64,000 bases of DNA from Epiperipatus broadwayi (GCA_028023455.1 JAQFVV010006231.1:7704036-7768035); one strand, 5' to 3'; positions 11,102 to 22,738 are shown, counted from the stretch's first letter. A program made the numbers and translations. The notes: generated by a model from the letters alone, not told the origin.

Positions 11102-13600
11102 AATATAGTGTCCCTGCCCCCCTAGCCGGCCCCTGGTCTCGGGGAGAATTTGGAAGTAAATGGCTATAAGTGGTTTCTTGATCTGATGCTTCTTCCAATG
11201 AGAGTTGATGTAGATTTGATTCCATGAGTACTGGAAGGTCCTCATTTTCCATAGAATCTGGTAATTCCAAATAGGGATCATCTTCCATTGGTACTGAATC
11301 AGTATCAGAGTGCTCAGAGGTTTTTCTTTTCTTTTTTTCCCCATGACACTTTGTGTTTACTTTGTGACTCTTGTGAATCTGGTTTTAATGTAGGTAGTTG
11401 TGTTATAAACCCAGAATTCATATCGTCATCTGAGCTTGATTTGTCCGGAACATCTGATTTCCGTTTATTAATATTTGGTATAGCTTGTCGTGTTAGCTCT
11501 ACTTCTTGTGAAAGATCCTGATTCCAATGTCCAGATAAAACATCCTTTTCCCCCAGGTTTGGAGTTTTGGTGTGTGCTGGATTGAATTTTTTCCTTGGTT
11601 TATTGGTTTTGCTACTTTCTTTTTGAGGATGTGGAGTTATTGTATTTTGTTTACTTTGTGACTTTCTAGGTGGTTGGGTGTTATTTTTGTCTATTTTGAT
11701 TCTGGTGTCTGTTTCTTCTATTGGAAGTGATTTCAAGTCTGAAGGATTGTCAAGCATTGATTCATAGCCCTTTTTTTCCAATGTTGTACTGTTTATTGAC
11801 TGAATATTATCTATGTATTGGTTTGAAATGAGATGAGGTGTACTTGATGTAGTTGTTTGTTTATCATTTCTATTTTTGGTTGTATTGTTGTGGAATTCCA
11901 TTTCAGTTTGTTGGGAAAGATTATCATCTTGATCTTCATCTCTAGATATTGTGGTCTGGTGTTACATCTGGGGGAGTTATGTCTATAGATTCAGGGTAGT
12001 TTGATGTTGTAGCCCTGTGTTTATCAGTGTGGTTTTCAATATTATTGTCTGTTTTAGATGACTGTTTGGTGTCTGTAGTTGTTGTTGTTTCTATATTCTT
12101 TCCACTGCAGCGGTGGAACTTGCCTTTCTTTTGATTGCAGGTAGTGCAGATATGTGCCAAACAGTCTTTTATAAAGTGTGTCCTTTGTAAACAGTGAAAG
12201 CACTGAGGCCGCACCCCCCTGAATGTTAAGACCATTGGTGAACCTCTTGCATTAACTACAGTAGGGATGTTAGTGGGAGAAACGTTTTTTTCCATGGCTA
12301 GTGAGAAGATTGCTGTGTTTGATATTATGTTTCCGTTCAAGTTGGGGTCTGGAAGGAATTTAAATTTTGATACAGTGCCATAGGGATTGAGGATATTTTG
12401 GAGCTCTTGTTCAGTGAATCTTGTTAGGCAGTTTTTGATTTTTTTCTTATAGTATCATAGGCCTGTTCATTTCTACAGTGCAAAGTATTTTATTTCCCAG
12501 TATTTTAATATTGTTTTTAAATTGGAGCCTGTCTGCCCAGGTCTTAAATTCTATTGCCACATATCTGTCATTAGGGTGTGTTAGTATTTGATAAATTCCC
12601 AACTCTGAATCATGTTGTTTAATTACGGAATATAAATGCTTCATGGGGAATTTGTATAATGATAAGTTTTCATTCGTTACTGCTAGCATTAGAGTTTTGT
12701 CGTTGTAATAATTTAGGAAAGATTTATAGAGCATGTTTGGAATAGTTTTGTTGAAATTAAAGTTTATGTTTTGATGCATTTCGTCAGTAATATTATTATA
12801 ATTTAATATCTTAATTGATTGGGGGTGTTGATTGTCTTCTGTTGTGATTTCTCTTTCATATTCCGATATGCCTATAAGCATTTCATTAATATTGCTGACC
12901 GAGTTAGTCTCCGCGGTTTTAACGTCTTTGTTGATACTTAAAACGTTAGCGTAGGATATAGATTTTTTTTGGAAGGGTTTGTATTTGTGAGTCTGTTTTG
13001 AAATGTTCGAACGATGTAGATATTAAAGGTTCATCTAGTTTGAAATTTTCATTTGTTTGTGAATGGGTTTTGTTGATTTTTTTAAATGTTATTTCGTTTT
13101 TTTCTCCCGAAATACTGTTGACAGTCTCTGGTGTTACAGCAGCGAATTTGGTGACCTCTGGTGATTTAAAAATTTTTTTTTTCCTTTCTTCAGATAGATT
13201 TTACTGATATTTTATTTTTTATACCAAATTATTCTGAGAATGTTTCACGGTTGTGGATGAATTGTGTTTATTTACTTCTCCTAAAGGAGTTTGGGAAATA
13301 CGGTGAGTGTTGTTACTGTTTTCGATATGTATTATTAATATTGGCTGTTATTTCGCCCGATGGGAAACCAACGCTATTGCATATAACTGACGAAGTTTGT
13401 ATAATTTCTTGCATTTTAATGTTGTTAGTAATTATTTGGTGCTTAGTATTGCTAATGGGAAGGTTTTTGATCTCAGATGGAGCCTGAGATTTGTTATTAT
13501 AGCTATGAAGATTTCGGCCATCGTTTCTGTTGAACGACTGAGTGTAACATTTTAAGCTTGAATTGCTATGTATATTATCTATATCATTGTCACATTCCAT
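11091..13600 (-). pseudogene. LINE ORF1, gag-like CCHC nucleic-acid-binding protein (disrupted)
   Basis: A likely start ATG is at 13600; the frame is open to ~13313, then continues in pieces at 12881-12447, ~12350-11942, 11901-11314 and ~11288-11091. The central piece has a gag-like basic region and zinc knuckles around 12210-12110: CFHCLQRTHFIKDC is a CX2CX4HX4C type knuckle, followed by CTTCNQKKGKFHRC. The C-terminal third is Ser/Thr/Lys/Gln-rich and low in complexity. By analogy ORF1 coats element RNA. The breaks between pieces look like frameshifts and stops. Confidence 0.75.
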
Positions 13601-13650
13601 TTTTAAATGTATAAAACTTCTCTTACCTTGTATTTATGGGTTTGGAATGG

Positions 13651-13800
13651 GGTTTGATACCCCCTTTCCTGCTGATTTCAATTTTTGAGGAGAGCTATCG
13701 TTCACGTTGTTTGCTGTTTAAGAACCGGAAGTGATCATAAAGTAGCTAGCTGCTTTAAGAAATAATTCCAGTGGGGTAGCTTTGTTCAAAATGGTTTTGA
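13651..13800 (-). other. Possible 5' leader of the LINE
   Basis: Upstream of ORF1 the base composition stays richer in G and C than the flank (for example CAGGAAAGGGGGTATC on the minus strand near 13670-13650), ending about 13800. It may be the untranslated start of the element, but there is no sharp boundary. Confidence 0.35.
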
Positions 13801-14275
13801 TTTCTTAAGTACTGATGTAAATTGCAATTTTGTAATAAACAGTCATGAGTAGAGAGCAGCAACAAAAGTAGATTGCTTAAAGATAAAGTAAATGTGAAAT
13901 GATAATTAAACTAGCAAATGTATGTTACTTTAAAATATTTGTGAAAATTGTGATTTTGTAATGAATGGTCATAATTGCATAATTATACAAAAGTTATACT
14001 TTAAATTTTAAAATTATTGATGTAAATTGTGTCAATATTTTAGTCACGTGATTTTTTAATTATCAATGAAAATTGTGATTTTGTAATGAATGGTCATATT
14101 GTGATCACATGTTGATAATTGATGTCATTTTTCACTTGGATGTTAGCAGGGGTTTGGCGATTCTTGCAATTCAAAATGGCCATGAGCACATACTAAATCA
14201 GTACCAATTTTTATCCATGTAGTTTGAGAAAAATTGTGATTTCTGCCAAGTTTAATAAAATGGGTCATTGTAATT
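13801..14275. repeat. Degenerate ~125-bp tandem repeat, about four units
   Basis: The motif ATTGTGATTTTGTAATGAATGG followed by TCAT, or close variants, recurs at about 13821, 13947, 14072 and 14232. Spacings are 126, 125 and 161 bases. Sequence between the motifs is only loosely conserved, so this is a decayed satellite-like array. Confidence 0.6.
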
Positions 14276-16499
14276 CCCTTCATGCTAGGCTATGCAGGCT
14301 AAACATTTCACTTTCATCTTCCATTGAGCACCAAGCAGTCAGGATTGAACTGCTAAAATTTTCTGAGCAAGCCATTTTTTTTAGAATTTAGCTTATATGT
14401 ATGTGAATCTATTGCATATTTGAATTATATTGTACTCTTTCTGATCTTAATGTATATATGCAGTCAGTTTTCACAATTAAAAAAAATCTGCTAGCCAGCA
14501 CGAATATATTCTGCTGTTGTAACATTCTCTGCCAAAACATACACTGACCTAAATTTACCATGACAGTCCTTTATAGTTTATCATATTCAATTACCTCAAT
14601 CCAAGCTCTATAAGTTGTTTATTAATAAACAGCATAATTAAGTGCCTATCTTAAAATCATTATTAATGCATGCTTTTTAAAAAGCATAGGAAAGAAAAGA
14701 TTATGATGACTAATCATGATTGGAAACAGAGAAAGGACAACAGCAACAACAATACTATTTATTTTTCTTTCTGAAATACCATGTTTTTATAAATTGAAAA
14801 TTAGTTCAAACTTTTATCATGGATAACTTTTATAGAACAGTTTCTCTCCCTATCTTGTTTTCCAAAACTAATTTTTACAATCAGTTAACAAGTTTTTTTT
14901 TTTTTTTTTACAGAAATGTTTATTTGAGAGAAAATGCAAAGAAATTCACTCACACATACTAGAATAAAATGTTTATGTAATGAGATTTTAGAAGTAAATC
15001 ACTGTTAATTAGCATTATATACTTTAACCCTTTTTTTTTACCGAGAGTTTTAATAATTAATATGTTTTTAATTATTACCTTTTAAATTTGATATTCCCAT
15101 TTAATGCCCAATGTAGCTACATATAGCTACAGTATATGCACTTTTTCATTAATATTATTCTTATTATTAAATAGTTAAATCATTTTCTTTATATTTATAT
15201 ATGAATGATGTTTTGTGTTTTTTTGAATTTATTTTTAGTGAAGTTTATATTAAATAGTCTATTTATATAGCGCTTGGCTCCATATGTAATTTAGAGATGG
15301 TAATAAACCTTCGGTCATGCACTTTTTACAAATTTACACATAGTCACCTGTAAGCTTCAGTCAAGTGCTACATAAATAGATTTTTTATTTCAGTTAAAAT
15401 TCAAATATTGTTTCTTATTGCAGGTGGTTAAAAATGAGATTGTATCTTTCTCCTACTATAGATTGTTTGTACAATTCATTTGTCAAGTTATATATCAGGC
15501 ACACAATAGATTAAAATTATGATTTCAGCACAGTGAGGAGAGCCCCTATCTCATGGTAATATAGTAACTGTTAAAGTAAAATATGTATTTATAAAAATTT
15601 AGAAAAGTTTGTCTTTTTTGTTGTTATTGTTTCTTATTAACATAGAGTAAGGCAACAAAACTACTCTTTGAAGCAAGAGTAAGCTGAAAAAGTCACTTGA
15701 TAATGTTGTTATATGAAATTAGTTAATAGTAATTTTAAAAAAAAGACTATAACATATTTAATTTTTATCAATTTTTTTAATCCTAATATTCTAATGTCTT
15801 TTAATAATGTCACTATCACTAAACAAGATTAAAAAGGTATATATTATATTGTACCGAAGTACATTGATATTTAATTAATATTATAAATCTCGCCTTTTAA
15901 AAACATAAAAATTGAAAGAATAAAATGTAAAACTAAAGAGCAGGGGGGGGGGAATTATTATTAAATAAAAATAAACCATAAACTCTTTTTAAAAATGATA
16001 AGATTTTTTTTGTTTAAAAAAAAAAGAAATAAGTCTTATAATAAAATGATTTAATATTATTTTGATTAATTTATAATAAAATAATAAAGAAAATTCGTTT
16101 TAGAAAAACAATATGCACTAAAGATATATATATATATTACTTTTGTTGATTTGTTCAAACTATTTGATTAAGTTAATTCAGAAGTTTTATGGCAATGTCT
16201 TGTTCATAGAAGTTTATTTCTATTATAGATTTGCTACATATTGTTGGTGATGGAAAATATGAAGCATTTGAAATATAAACTATGTTATGGGATTAAGCAA
16301 AAATAAATGCTAGTTCCAACTTTGTTTTTTATTTTTATGATTGTGTGTTTTGGAGCTGTTTATAGACAGCATCATGAAATAGGTATTAGGTTGCAATGTA
16401 AGTTTGTTAGTGAAGTTTTTACTTTAAATTTATTAATGAAAAACACTTCAAGTTTTGGGAATTTAGATGCATAAAAAATGCTGATAATTGTAATATTTT
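14276..16499. other. AT-rich intergenic DNA
   Basis: Apart from the MITE candidate at 15258-15380, this holds homopolymers (T17 near 14890, a G9 run near 15944, A/T runs near 16020) and no supported reading frame or RNA gene. Confidence 0.5.
15258..15380. mobile_element. MITE candidate with ~19-bp terminal inverted repeats
   Basis: TCTATTTATATAGCGCTTG at 15258-15276 is matched in inverse by CAAGTGCTACATAAATAGA at 15362-15380, 17 of 19 bases pairing. The 123-bp interval has no ORF. No clear target duplication is visible, so class is undetermined; a chance AT-rich inverted repeat is less likely because the GC-containing part pairs too. Confidence 0.45.
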
Positions 16500-17200
16500 T
16501 GCTAATTCCAAAGGATCATCTATAATATTATAAATGCAATCTTTAGAGAATTTGTTTGATAATAATATTAAAAAAACTCAAGTGTATTTACTTGGATAAT
16601 TATCAGCTTGAGAATATAAATCAATTTAAATATCTTAATAATTTTTATTGTAGCAAAAAGGTCTTGGAATTGAGGTGCATCTCAATATTGAAGTTGCTGA
16701 GTTATTTTATTATAATGATATTACCACTTTAACTAAACTAATTGTATATAAGGATGTTAAACCACTAAACATCACATAATCACCATTTCTTATGCTTGCT
16801 CATAACTGTTGTTAAAACAGGCAAAACTCTCCATACAGTATTGCCACTCAGTGCAAGCCAGAGTAATCAATAGATTCCAGAAGGCATCATCACTGCATTG
16901 AGTGGCGGTACTGTATGGAGAGTTTTGCCTGTTTTATATAAGGATGTTATTCTGCCAAATTTATTTTATAATTGTGAGGCATGTTTTCACTATGAACATC
17001 ATAGAAAGAATGTTTTATAATATTCTGAAAATATTAGAACAAAGTCACATAATCAATAATATGTTTTTCAGTTTCTGGAAGTAATGATAATGAATCTATA
17101 ATTGAATTAATCTTGTAAAATGAATGAAAAGTAGAATTTTAAAAAACTTTCATAGCGAACTTGGACATAATTTTTGTAGGAAAGGCAGATCCTTACTATT
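16500..17200 (+). pseudogene. Old LINE reverse-transcriptase fossil, C-terminal part
   Basis: Skipping frameshifts, the plus strand reads ENINQFKYLNNFYC near 16605, then VHLNIEVAEL near 16680, TLTKLIVYKDVILPNLFYNC over 16725-16980 (interrupted by the 175-bp insertion) and ACFHYEHHRKNV. This matches the pattern of LINE RT ends (FxYLGS..; K..IY..VILPxLLYGCE.W). It is heavily decayed. It helps because it defines the empty site of the hairpin insertion at 16760-16934. Confidence 0.55.
16760..16934. mobile_element. 175-bp hairpin element with 15-bp target duplication
   Basis: The 15-bp direct repeat TATATAAGGATGTTA lies at 16745-16759 and 16935-16949. Inside, two arms (16814-16855 and 16894-16935) are inverted copies with 39 of 42 bases paired and a 38-nt loop. 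The right arm abuts the right target duplication, while the left arm is 54 bases from the left one. The host LINE reading frame continues across the site if the insert and one repeat copy are removed. A 15-bp duplication suggests target-primed insertion (SINE/LINE/PLE style) rather than a classical DNA transposon. Confidence 0.8.
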
Positions 17201-19089
17201 CTTTTAAGCCATTCTAATTTTTTTTATTATCAATTAATTTATTGAGAAGATGAGACTAAATACAGAATATTTAGGAGAACTACAGTTAGACAAAGTATTG
17301 AAGTCTTTTAAACATAAAAATTAATGGTAGAAAGGATTTAAAAACATTACAAGATATTAAATAATGGACTAAATCATGGAATGTCTTTTTAATTTCTTTT
17401 TTTGTTATCTGGAATTTAGGATGTTTGCACTCATTTTCTTCTGGATGCTAGTAATGCTAATAATGGCTAATGTAAAATAATTATAATAATTGTTTTAAAT
17501 CCTTATCTTTTTTTAATAAAAAAATGATTAAAGAGCTGATAATGTTTTTTTTTATTAAGATTTTATCAGTAATAATCTAAACCATATCTTAGATTTTGAA
17601 AACAAGTTCAAATTTTTTAGAATATGCATTATTTATTTATTATTATTTTGTTCATTTCCAACAACTCCCTTTTTTTCTGGTTTAAAAATTAATTAATCTT
17701 TTATTTATAATAAAGAACTTTAATTTATTAGAGATTTGGGAGGGGGTTGTCTGTAATTATAATTTAAGATTGAGATAACTATAGTTTATTAAATTCTAGT
17801 TTATTTAAATGCATCTTATGGTGTTTGAATGTAATATTTTTAAAGTATTATTTATTTGAATTTTTGTGAAACATTGGGATTTTATTCATATTTTTTTTTG
17901 GGGGGTAATCTCTAGTCTAATGAATGATTTATGAAAATTACTAATATAAATTATTTGTTTATTATTCTTCTGTATATTTTTAGTATTAACATTAACATTT
18001 AATGTATTGCTTTAAACGTCTACTACTTATTAAATATTACAGTCCATAAAGGAAAGACAATTTTTGTTGAAAATGTTAACAAAAGAGGGCATATGTAAAA
18101 ATAATATATAAAGCCATTACTATAAATATAAAGTACTTATTGCTATAATTATTAATTTTGATATTTTGACTAATTTATAATTCATAATGGATTATAAATA
18201 AAGTGAAAGGAAAATGAAATCATTTAATCCTTCAAATATATAGTTATTTATTTATTTAATATTTTGAGAGTACAGCCAATGATAAAAGCACATTAATGTT
18301 TGAAAACTAAACTTTACCTCACAAAGTTTAATAAATTTAAAACTCTATCTAACCAAAATATGTTGGATAGAAAACAACAATGGTTTTATGTTTATGTTAA
18401 AATTTTAACAAATATTAAAATAAGCAAAGAATCAATTTTCTGGGTTCATCTGTAGATTATTTTCACATTAAAAACTATGTTAATAAAAAGTACAAATATA
18501 TACATTCACAAAGTTATGTAGATTTTCAAGTTATTTATTTGACATTGAAAATTTAAATCCAACTCATCATATCTCTTAATATAAAATAAAGAACAAAATA
18601 AGCAAAATATAATTTGAAAACAAATAGAATGACATAAATATTCCAAATAGTTATTTAAAATTTTAAATGATATTAAAAATAATTAAATCATACCTAATAA
18701 TATACATATTGCTTAATGATGTGTATGATTGTATTTTTTCCCTAACATTTTAGTGCCGTGAGATAACAAGCTGGATCATTACAAATATTATAATCAAAGG
18801 AAAAACATTTGATAAAATTTAATTATATCCATTTCTTTTTTTTTAATAAAAGGAAGCTATTTATTACAAATCACATGTTTAATATTGGTATATCTGACCA
18901 TGGGCACTGATGAAGATTAAAGGAGTAAAATTCCAAATGGTGCACAATCATAAATTTTTTTTTGATAGATTAAAAGACAGAAAAGTTAAAGAAAATTAAG
19001 AATGGTGAGGAAAAAATGAAATATAAAGTTGAATGATAAAGGATCAAGCCATTAAATATTCATAATAATTAAGAATATTTTTAGAAAAT
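17201..19089. other. AT-rich DNA, no supported gene
   Basis: Only AT-rich sequence, short homopolymers and no reading frame longer than background. It could include the decayed remainder of the LINE fossils on either side, but nothing is recognisable. Confidence 0.5.
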
Positions 19090-19889
19090 AAAATACTAAT
19101 AGCAAAGTAGATTCAGTAAATATTTTTCTCAGATTATACTTGGATAAGAAAAATATATAAGATGATTAAAATTTTGACAATTGAAAATTAGAGTTAAACC
19201 ATTGAAAAAGTTACAAGAGCTATGAATAAAATGAAGACTGGAAAAGTATAAAAAAATTGGTAATATTCCGGTTGAATCAGAAAAATTGGTTTTAGAGAAT
19301 TTTGTAATTTAACTTTTGACTGAAAAAAATTGCCAGATTTTTTTTCAACAATTTCAATTCAATCAAAACAAATAACTAATATAGTGAAATGTCTTGAATA
19401 CATGTATTTGTAGCAGATTTGAAACATTTTTATTTGAGAGAGATGAACATGTATTGGAATCATGAGGACTATTATTACTATAATATAGAAAAAGGAAGAT
19501 TAATATGTGTTTTGTTGATCCTGAAAAGAAATCAAATTAATTTATTAAACATATTGAAAAGGTGAAGTATTAGATTGGCATGGGTTTGAACTAGAAAGTC
19601 TTTTAACAGATGAGGAAGAATAAGAAAAGATAAATGAGAATGGTGTTGTGTTTCTTTTTTTTTTTAAATATGTAATTAGATAAATTGTTGCTGATCAGAA
19701 GAGAATTAATATTAACAAAGAACATTGCATTTGTACTTATGAACAGTGAAGATAAAATGAACAAAATACTTAGTAAGATTATATATTTTGTGGAAAGTTT
19801 GAAAGTAAAACAACTAAAACTAACAATGAAAATAGATGGAGAAATTAAAAGTTAAGAATAGTAGAAGGATAGAAAGCTATATCACAGAC
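19090..19889 (+). pseudogene. LINE RT fossil, part 1 (split by the 6.1-kb element)
   Basis: With frameshifts ignored, the plus strand gives a LINE RT series: TRAMNKMKTGKV near 19210, NIPVESEKLV near 19260 (usual form KMK.GKA.GPD.IPVE), CVLLILKRNQINLLNILKR near 19505-19560 in the place of motif A, and the ESLKVKQLKLTMKIDG region near 19795-19840 following motif C. Stops are frequent. The matching 3' end of the RT begins again after 26055, so the intervening 6.1 kb is an insertion. Confidence 0.55.
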
Positions 19890-19966
19890 AATGCTTTTAA
19901 ATAGTCAAAATAAGAGTTATAGATCAATTCATAGATCACATGACACTATCTCTTAAGCTTGTAAGT

Positions 19967-20088
19967 TATAAACAGTGAGGATTGCCAATTCCTCTACAAG
20001 CTTTATGATAAATACTTAGCCAGAGCCAGCACTTAAAATATCTCTGTCAGGAACTCCTTCCCAAACCCCTGACCATGGTTTTGTGCTT
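19967..20088 (+). repeat. Left 122-bp inverted repeat of the 6.1-kb element
   Basis: From TATAAACAGTGAGGATTGCC to the GACCATGGTTTTGTGCTT end, it pairs with 25921-26042 with about four mismatches. It contains no reading frame and has a higher GC content than its surroundings. Confidence 0.9.
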
Positions 20089-20164
20089 GTACACCCAATC
20101 GTGGAGCCACGTTAATATTTCCACACCCTGAGATCATTGATGATATATATGTATATTTCCTTTC

Positions 20165-20600
20165 TACCTGAGTTTATTTTCTGATTTTATATACATAAAA
20201 TGTGAAAATTTTGGATAAAAACCAATGTCCATGCGTTGCAACCATAAATGTAAATTTTTTTTTTGTATTATAGAGAAATATTGTTTTTCCATGTTGAGAG
20301 CTACAAATGTAAAAATCTTGTTTTTAAAAATGAAAAGAATTTTGATACCCATGTGTTACAACCATAAATGATTTTTTTTTGTATCTGGTTTTATAACCAT
20401 ATAAAATGTGTTTCTTATGTTATATACACGAAAATAAAAAGGTTTTGCAAATAAAACCTATGTATTTCACCCATAAGTGATTTTTTTTTCTGTATCTGGT
20501 TTTATAAACATATAAAATGTGTTTCTTATGTTATATACGCAAAAATGAAAATGTTTTATAAATAAAACCCATGTACTTCAGCCATAAGTTATAAACCTTG
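20165..20600 (+). repeat. ~110-bp tandem repeat, about 3.5 copies
   Basis: The unit pairs an ACCCATGTGTTACAACCATAA-type segment with GTATCTGGTTTTATAACCAT and AAAATGTGTTTCTTATG. The first segment begins near 20219, 20347, 20456 and 20567, and GTATCTGG recurs at 20381 and 20492. Spacing is 128, 109 and 111 bases. Arrays close inside an inverted-repeat end resemble the subterminal repeats of transposons. Confidence 0.75.
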
Positions 20601-21126
20601 AAATTGTAACAAGATGCACTTTATGTTTAGTGTATTTTCTGTACATTATATATATAATAGAGTTTATAATGTGTAACAAATACTTATATATATTTACTAG
20701 TTGAGTAGCCCAGATGTGTTTGGAATTTTTTTTATATACTGTTAGCTGGCACCATTATATAAATGTGCCAACAGGTAATATAATAAAATATGTATCAAAA
20801 TGATTTCAAACCAGGATGTTAGGGGTTGAGAGAGAGAGTTAAATTATATTTCCACTGTTTTTCTATGTATAATTGTAATGAGGAAACATATGTGATATTG
20901 CTGAAGCAAATCACTAATCAATTTTTATTAGTAAGAGTCTATTATAGGTGCAGAAAAACAACCAAAAGTCAAGCAGCAAGGCAATTTGAATTCCAATAGA
21001 TCATACACATACATGTTATGATCAAATATTTTTTTTCCTGTTATCAGCAGCAGTCAGCAGCAACAAAAAAAAAAGGCAAAATGAAGACAGTTGTAGAGAG
21101 GAGGGAGAGAGGTGTATATCCTGTAT

Positions 21127-21255
21127 AAAATAAAAGAAGAAACAAACAAGCCTTATTTTTCAAATAATTAGAAGTGACAATACGTTTAAAGCAAACTAAA
21201 AGAAGAAAGAAACAAGCCTTATTTTCAAATAATAATAAGTGACAATATGTTAAAC
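21127..21255 (+). repeat. Two-copy direct repeat upstream of the 465-codon frame
   Basis: The AAAAGAAGAAACAAACAAGCC / CTTATTTTTCAAATAATTAG / AAGTGACAATACG series near 21131-21186 is repeated with small changes near 21200-21253, about 70 bases downstream. It lies in the presumed leader of the reading frame that starts at 21341. Confidence 0.7.
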
Positions 21256-21340
21256 AAAAAAAGAAAAGTTTAAATCAAAATATTAAAATATATTTCACAG
21301 AGACATTTAAAATTGACTATCTTTCAAAAGAAAAGCAAAA

Positions 21341-22738
21341 GTGAATTGTGAAGAAACCATAGGAGCAATGACGCCAGAGGAAGAAAAGCAGATCTTTCAA
21401 CTCATGCAACAAATGATGAAACAAAATAAAGACCGAGCAGAAAGAGATGCAGAATTTCAGAGAGGGCATATGGAAATGGAGGAGGAGTTTAGAAGAGAGA
21501 TTTTTGAAGTTAAAAGAAGAGAATTAAATATTGATAAGATTAGTACTACTTTGGACATTCAAGCTGATGGTTTCAAAGATGTATCTGTTCACAAGCAAAG
21601 AGAGACTATTGATCTAACCAAAGACAAGATAGTCTGTGTTAAAACAATTTTGGAAAACACAGTAATGGAGGATATGAGAGTTGTGAATGAGGTGCAAGAG
21701 ACTACAAAGAAGAAATTGCATCAAGATGCCCACCAGGAGAGTAAGCTTCAGGAAACCAGGTCAGCAGAAATGATCGATTTTATACAAGAAATGAGAGAAG
21801 ACCGAAGATACTGGGAAGAAACGATGGCCATAATCCAACATGAAGAAATAGAAGCCATGGAAGAGCTGAAACAAGATGTGAGTCAGCTCAAAAGAACTAT
21901 GAAACTTATGATAAATTTAGAGACAGAAATCAAATTACCACAAGCCACAAGACAGTCAGACTAGGAACTAGATTATCAGAATAACAAAAGGAAAATAAAT
22001 GCAGAATCACCAGAAATAGTCACCAACACAATTAAGCGAGCAGATTTAGCTAAGGATGAAGAAAGTACTGAGGAAATGGTGGTTTTAAATCTACTGTAAG
22101 CCAGCCCATCTCAAAGTGATTATATCAATTTACTACCCTCTAATGGAGTGGCTGTATCGATGATGAAAAATATCAATAGAACAATACATACTGTTTTGGA
22201 TGAATCTTCTGAAATCATAATTAATAATTCTAAGTTATATTTTCATAATAATTATAAAGATGTTCTGTGGAAAAGTGATGATAAAGGATTAATGAAGACA
22301 TCAAAGTTAAAGTTTAGAAATGATGCTGAATGGCCTCCTGATATGAAAATGAAGAAAGTGGACAGATTGTTAGTTGTGTACAATACTGCCCATTTTAATG
22401 AATCTCATAATTATTTATTTATGAAATATGGTGAGGAGCTGAACTCATTAAACAGAAATGATAAACTTTGTTTTAAAGCATGGACATATGTCGAAAAAAA
22501 TAGTTTCATAAAAGATGGAGAAAAACTTCTCAACTCCCAAAGTGAATATGTTATAATGGATGCCATTAGATCACAGAAAGTTAGAGAAATTCTTTTAAAG
22601 CAAGATACTTTTAATAATGAACAATATAATAATATACCAAATCACAATATTGTGACTGCTTTTCATATTTTCGTAAGATATCTAGAAAGACATACCTATA
22701 ACCCTTATATACCTCCAGATCCAGGAAAATATTGAAAA
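21341..22738 (+). pseudogene. Unrecognised 465-codon coiled-coil reading frame with two in-frame stops
   Basis: Two open frames, 21341-21964 and 22148-22738, are in the same phase, and the 180 bases between them are also open except for TAG at 21962-21964 and TAA at 22097-22099. Joined in phase it is one 465-codon frame. Residues ~10-205 are a highly charged, Glu/Lys/Gln-rich probable coiled coil (EEEKQIFQLMQQMMKQNKD; AMEELKQDVSQLKRTMKLM). The C-terminal ~195 residues look globular (RNDAEWPPDMKMKKVDRLLV; YNPYIPPDPGKY at the end). I do not recognise the family. The layout (coiled coil then compact domain) would fit a gag-like structural protein, but no zinc knuckle or protease motif is visible. 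ATG at 21341 has an A at -3. Low codon-level decay suggests recent loss, or stop readthrough. Confidence 0.6.

Larger units (their letters stand above)
7740..13650 (-). mobile_element. Near-complete two-ORF LINE (APE endonuclease type)
   Basis: Reading the minus strand from ~13650 gives a 5' leader, a gag-like ORF1 with CCHC zinc knuckles, then ORF2 with APE-type endonuclease, reverse transcriptase and a C-terminal zinc knuckle, then a ~150-bp 3' region. That organisation is typical of I/Jockey/Tad-like non-LTR elements; I could not fix the clade, and no RNase H is visible. Both ORFs carry a few frameshifts or stops, so this copy is probably inactive but not ancient. The exact ends are uncertain: no convincing target duplication was found. 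Confidence 0.85.

Noticed and set aside
9867-11521. Plus-strand ORFs at 9867, 10854 and 11288
   Set aside because: They lie opposite the LINE ORFs and show no independent coding character.
12998-13487. Plus-strand ORFs at 12998-13207 and 13251-13487
   Set aside because: Antisense to LINE ORF1.
16902-17084. 60-codon plus-strand ORF
   Set aside because: Starts in the hairpin element arm and runs into decayed LINE; chance.
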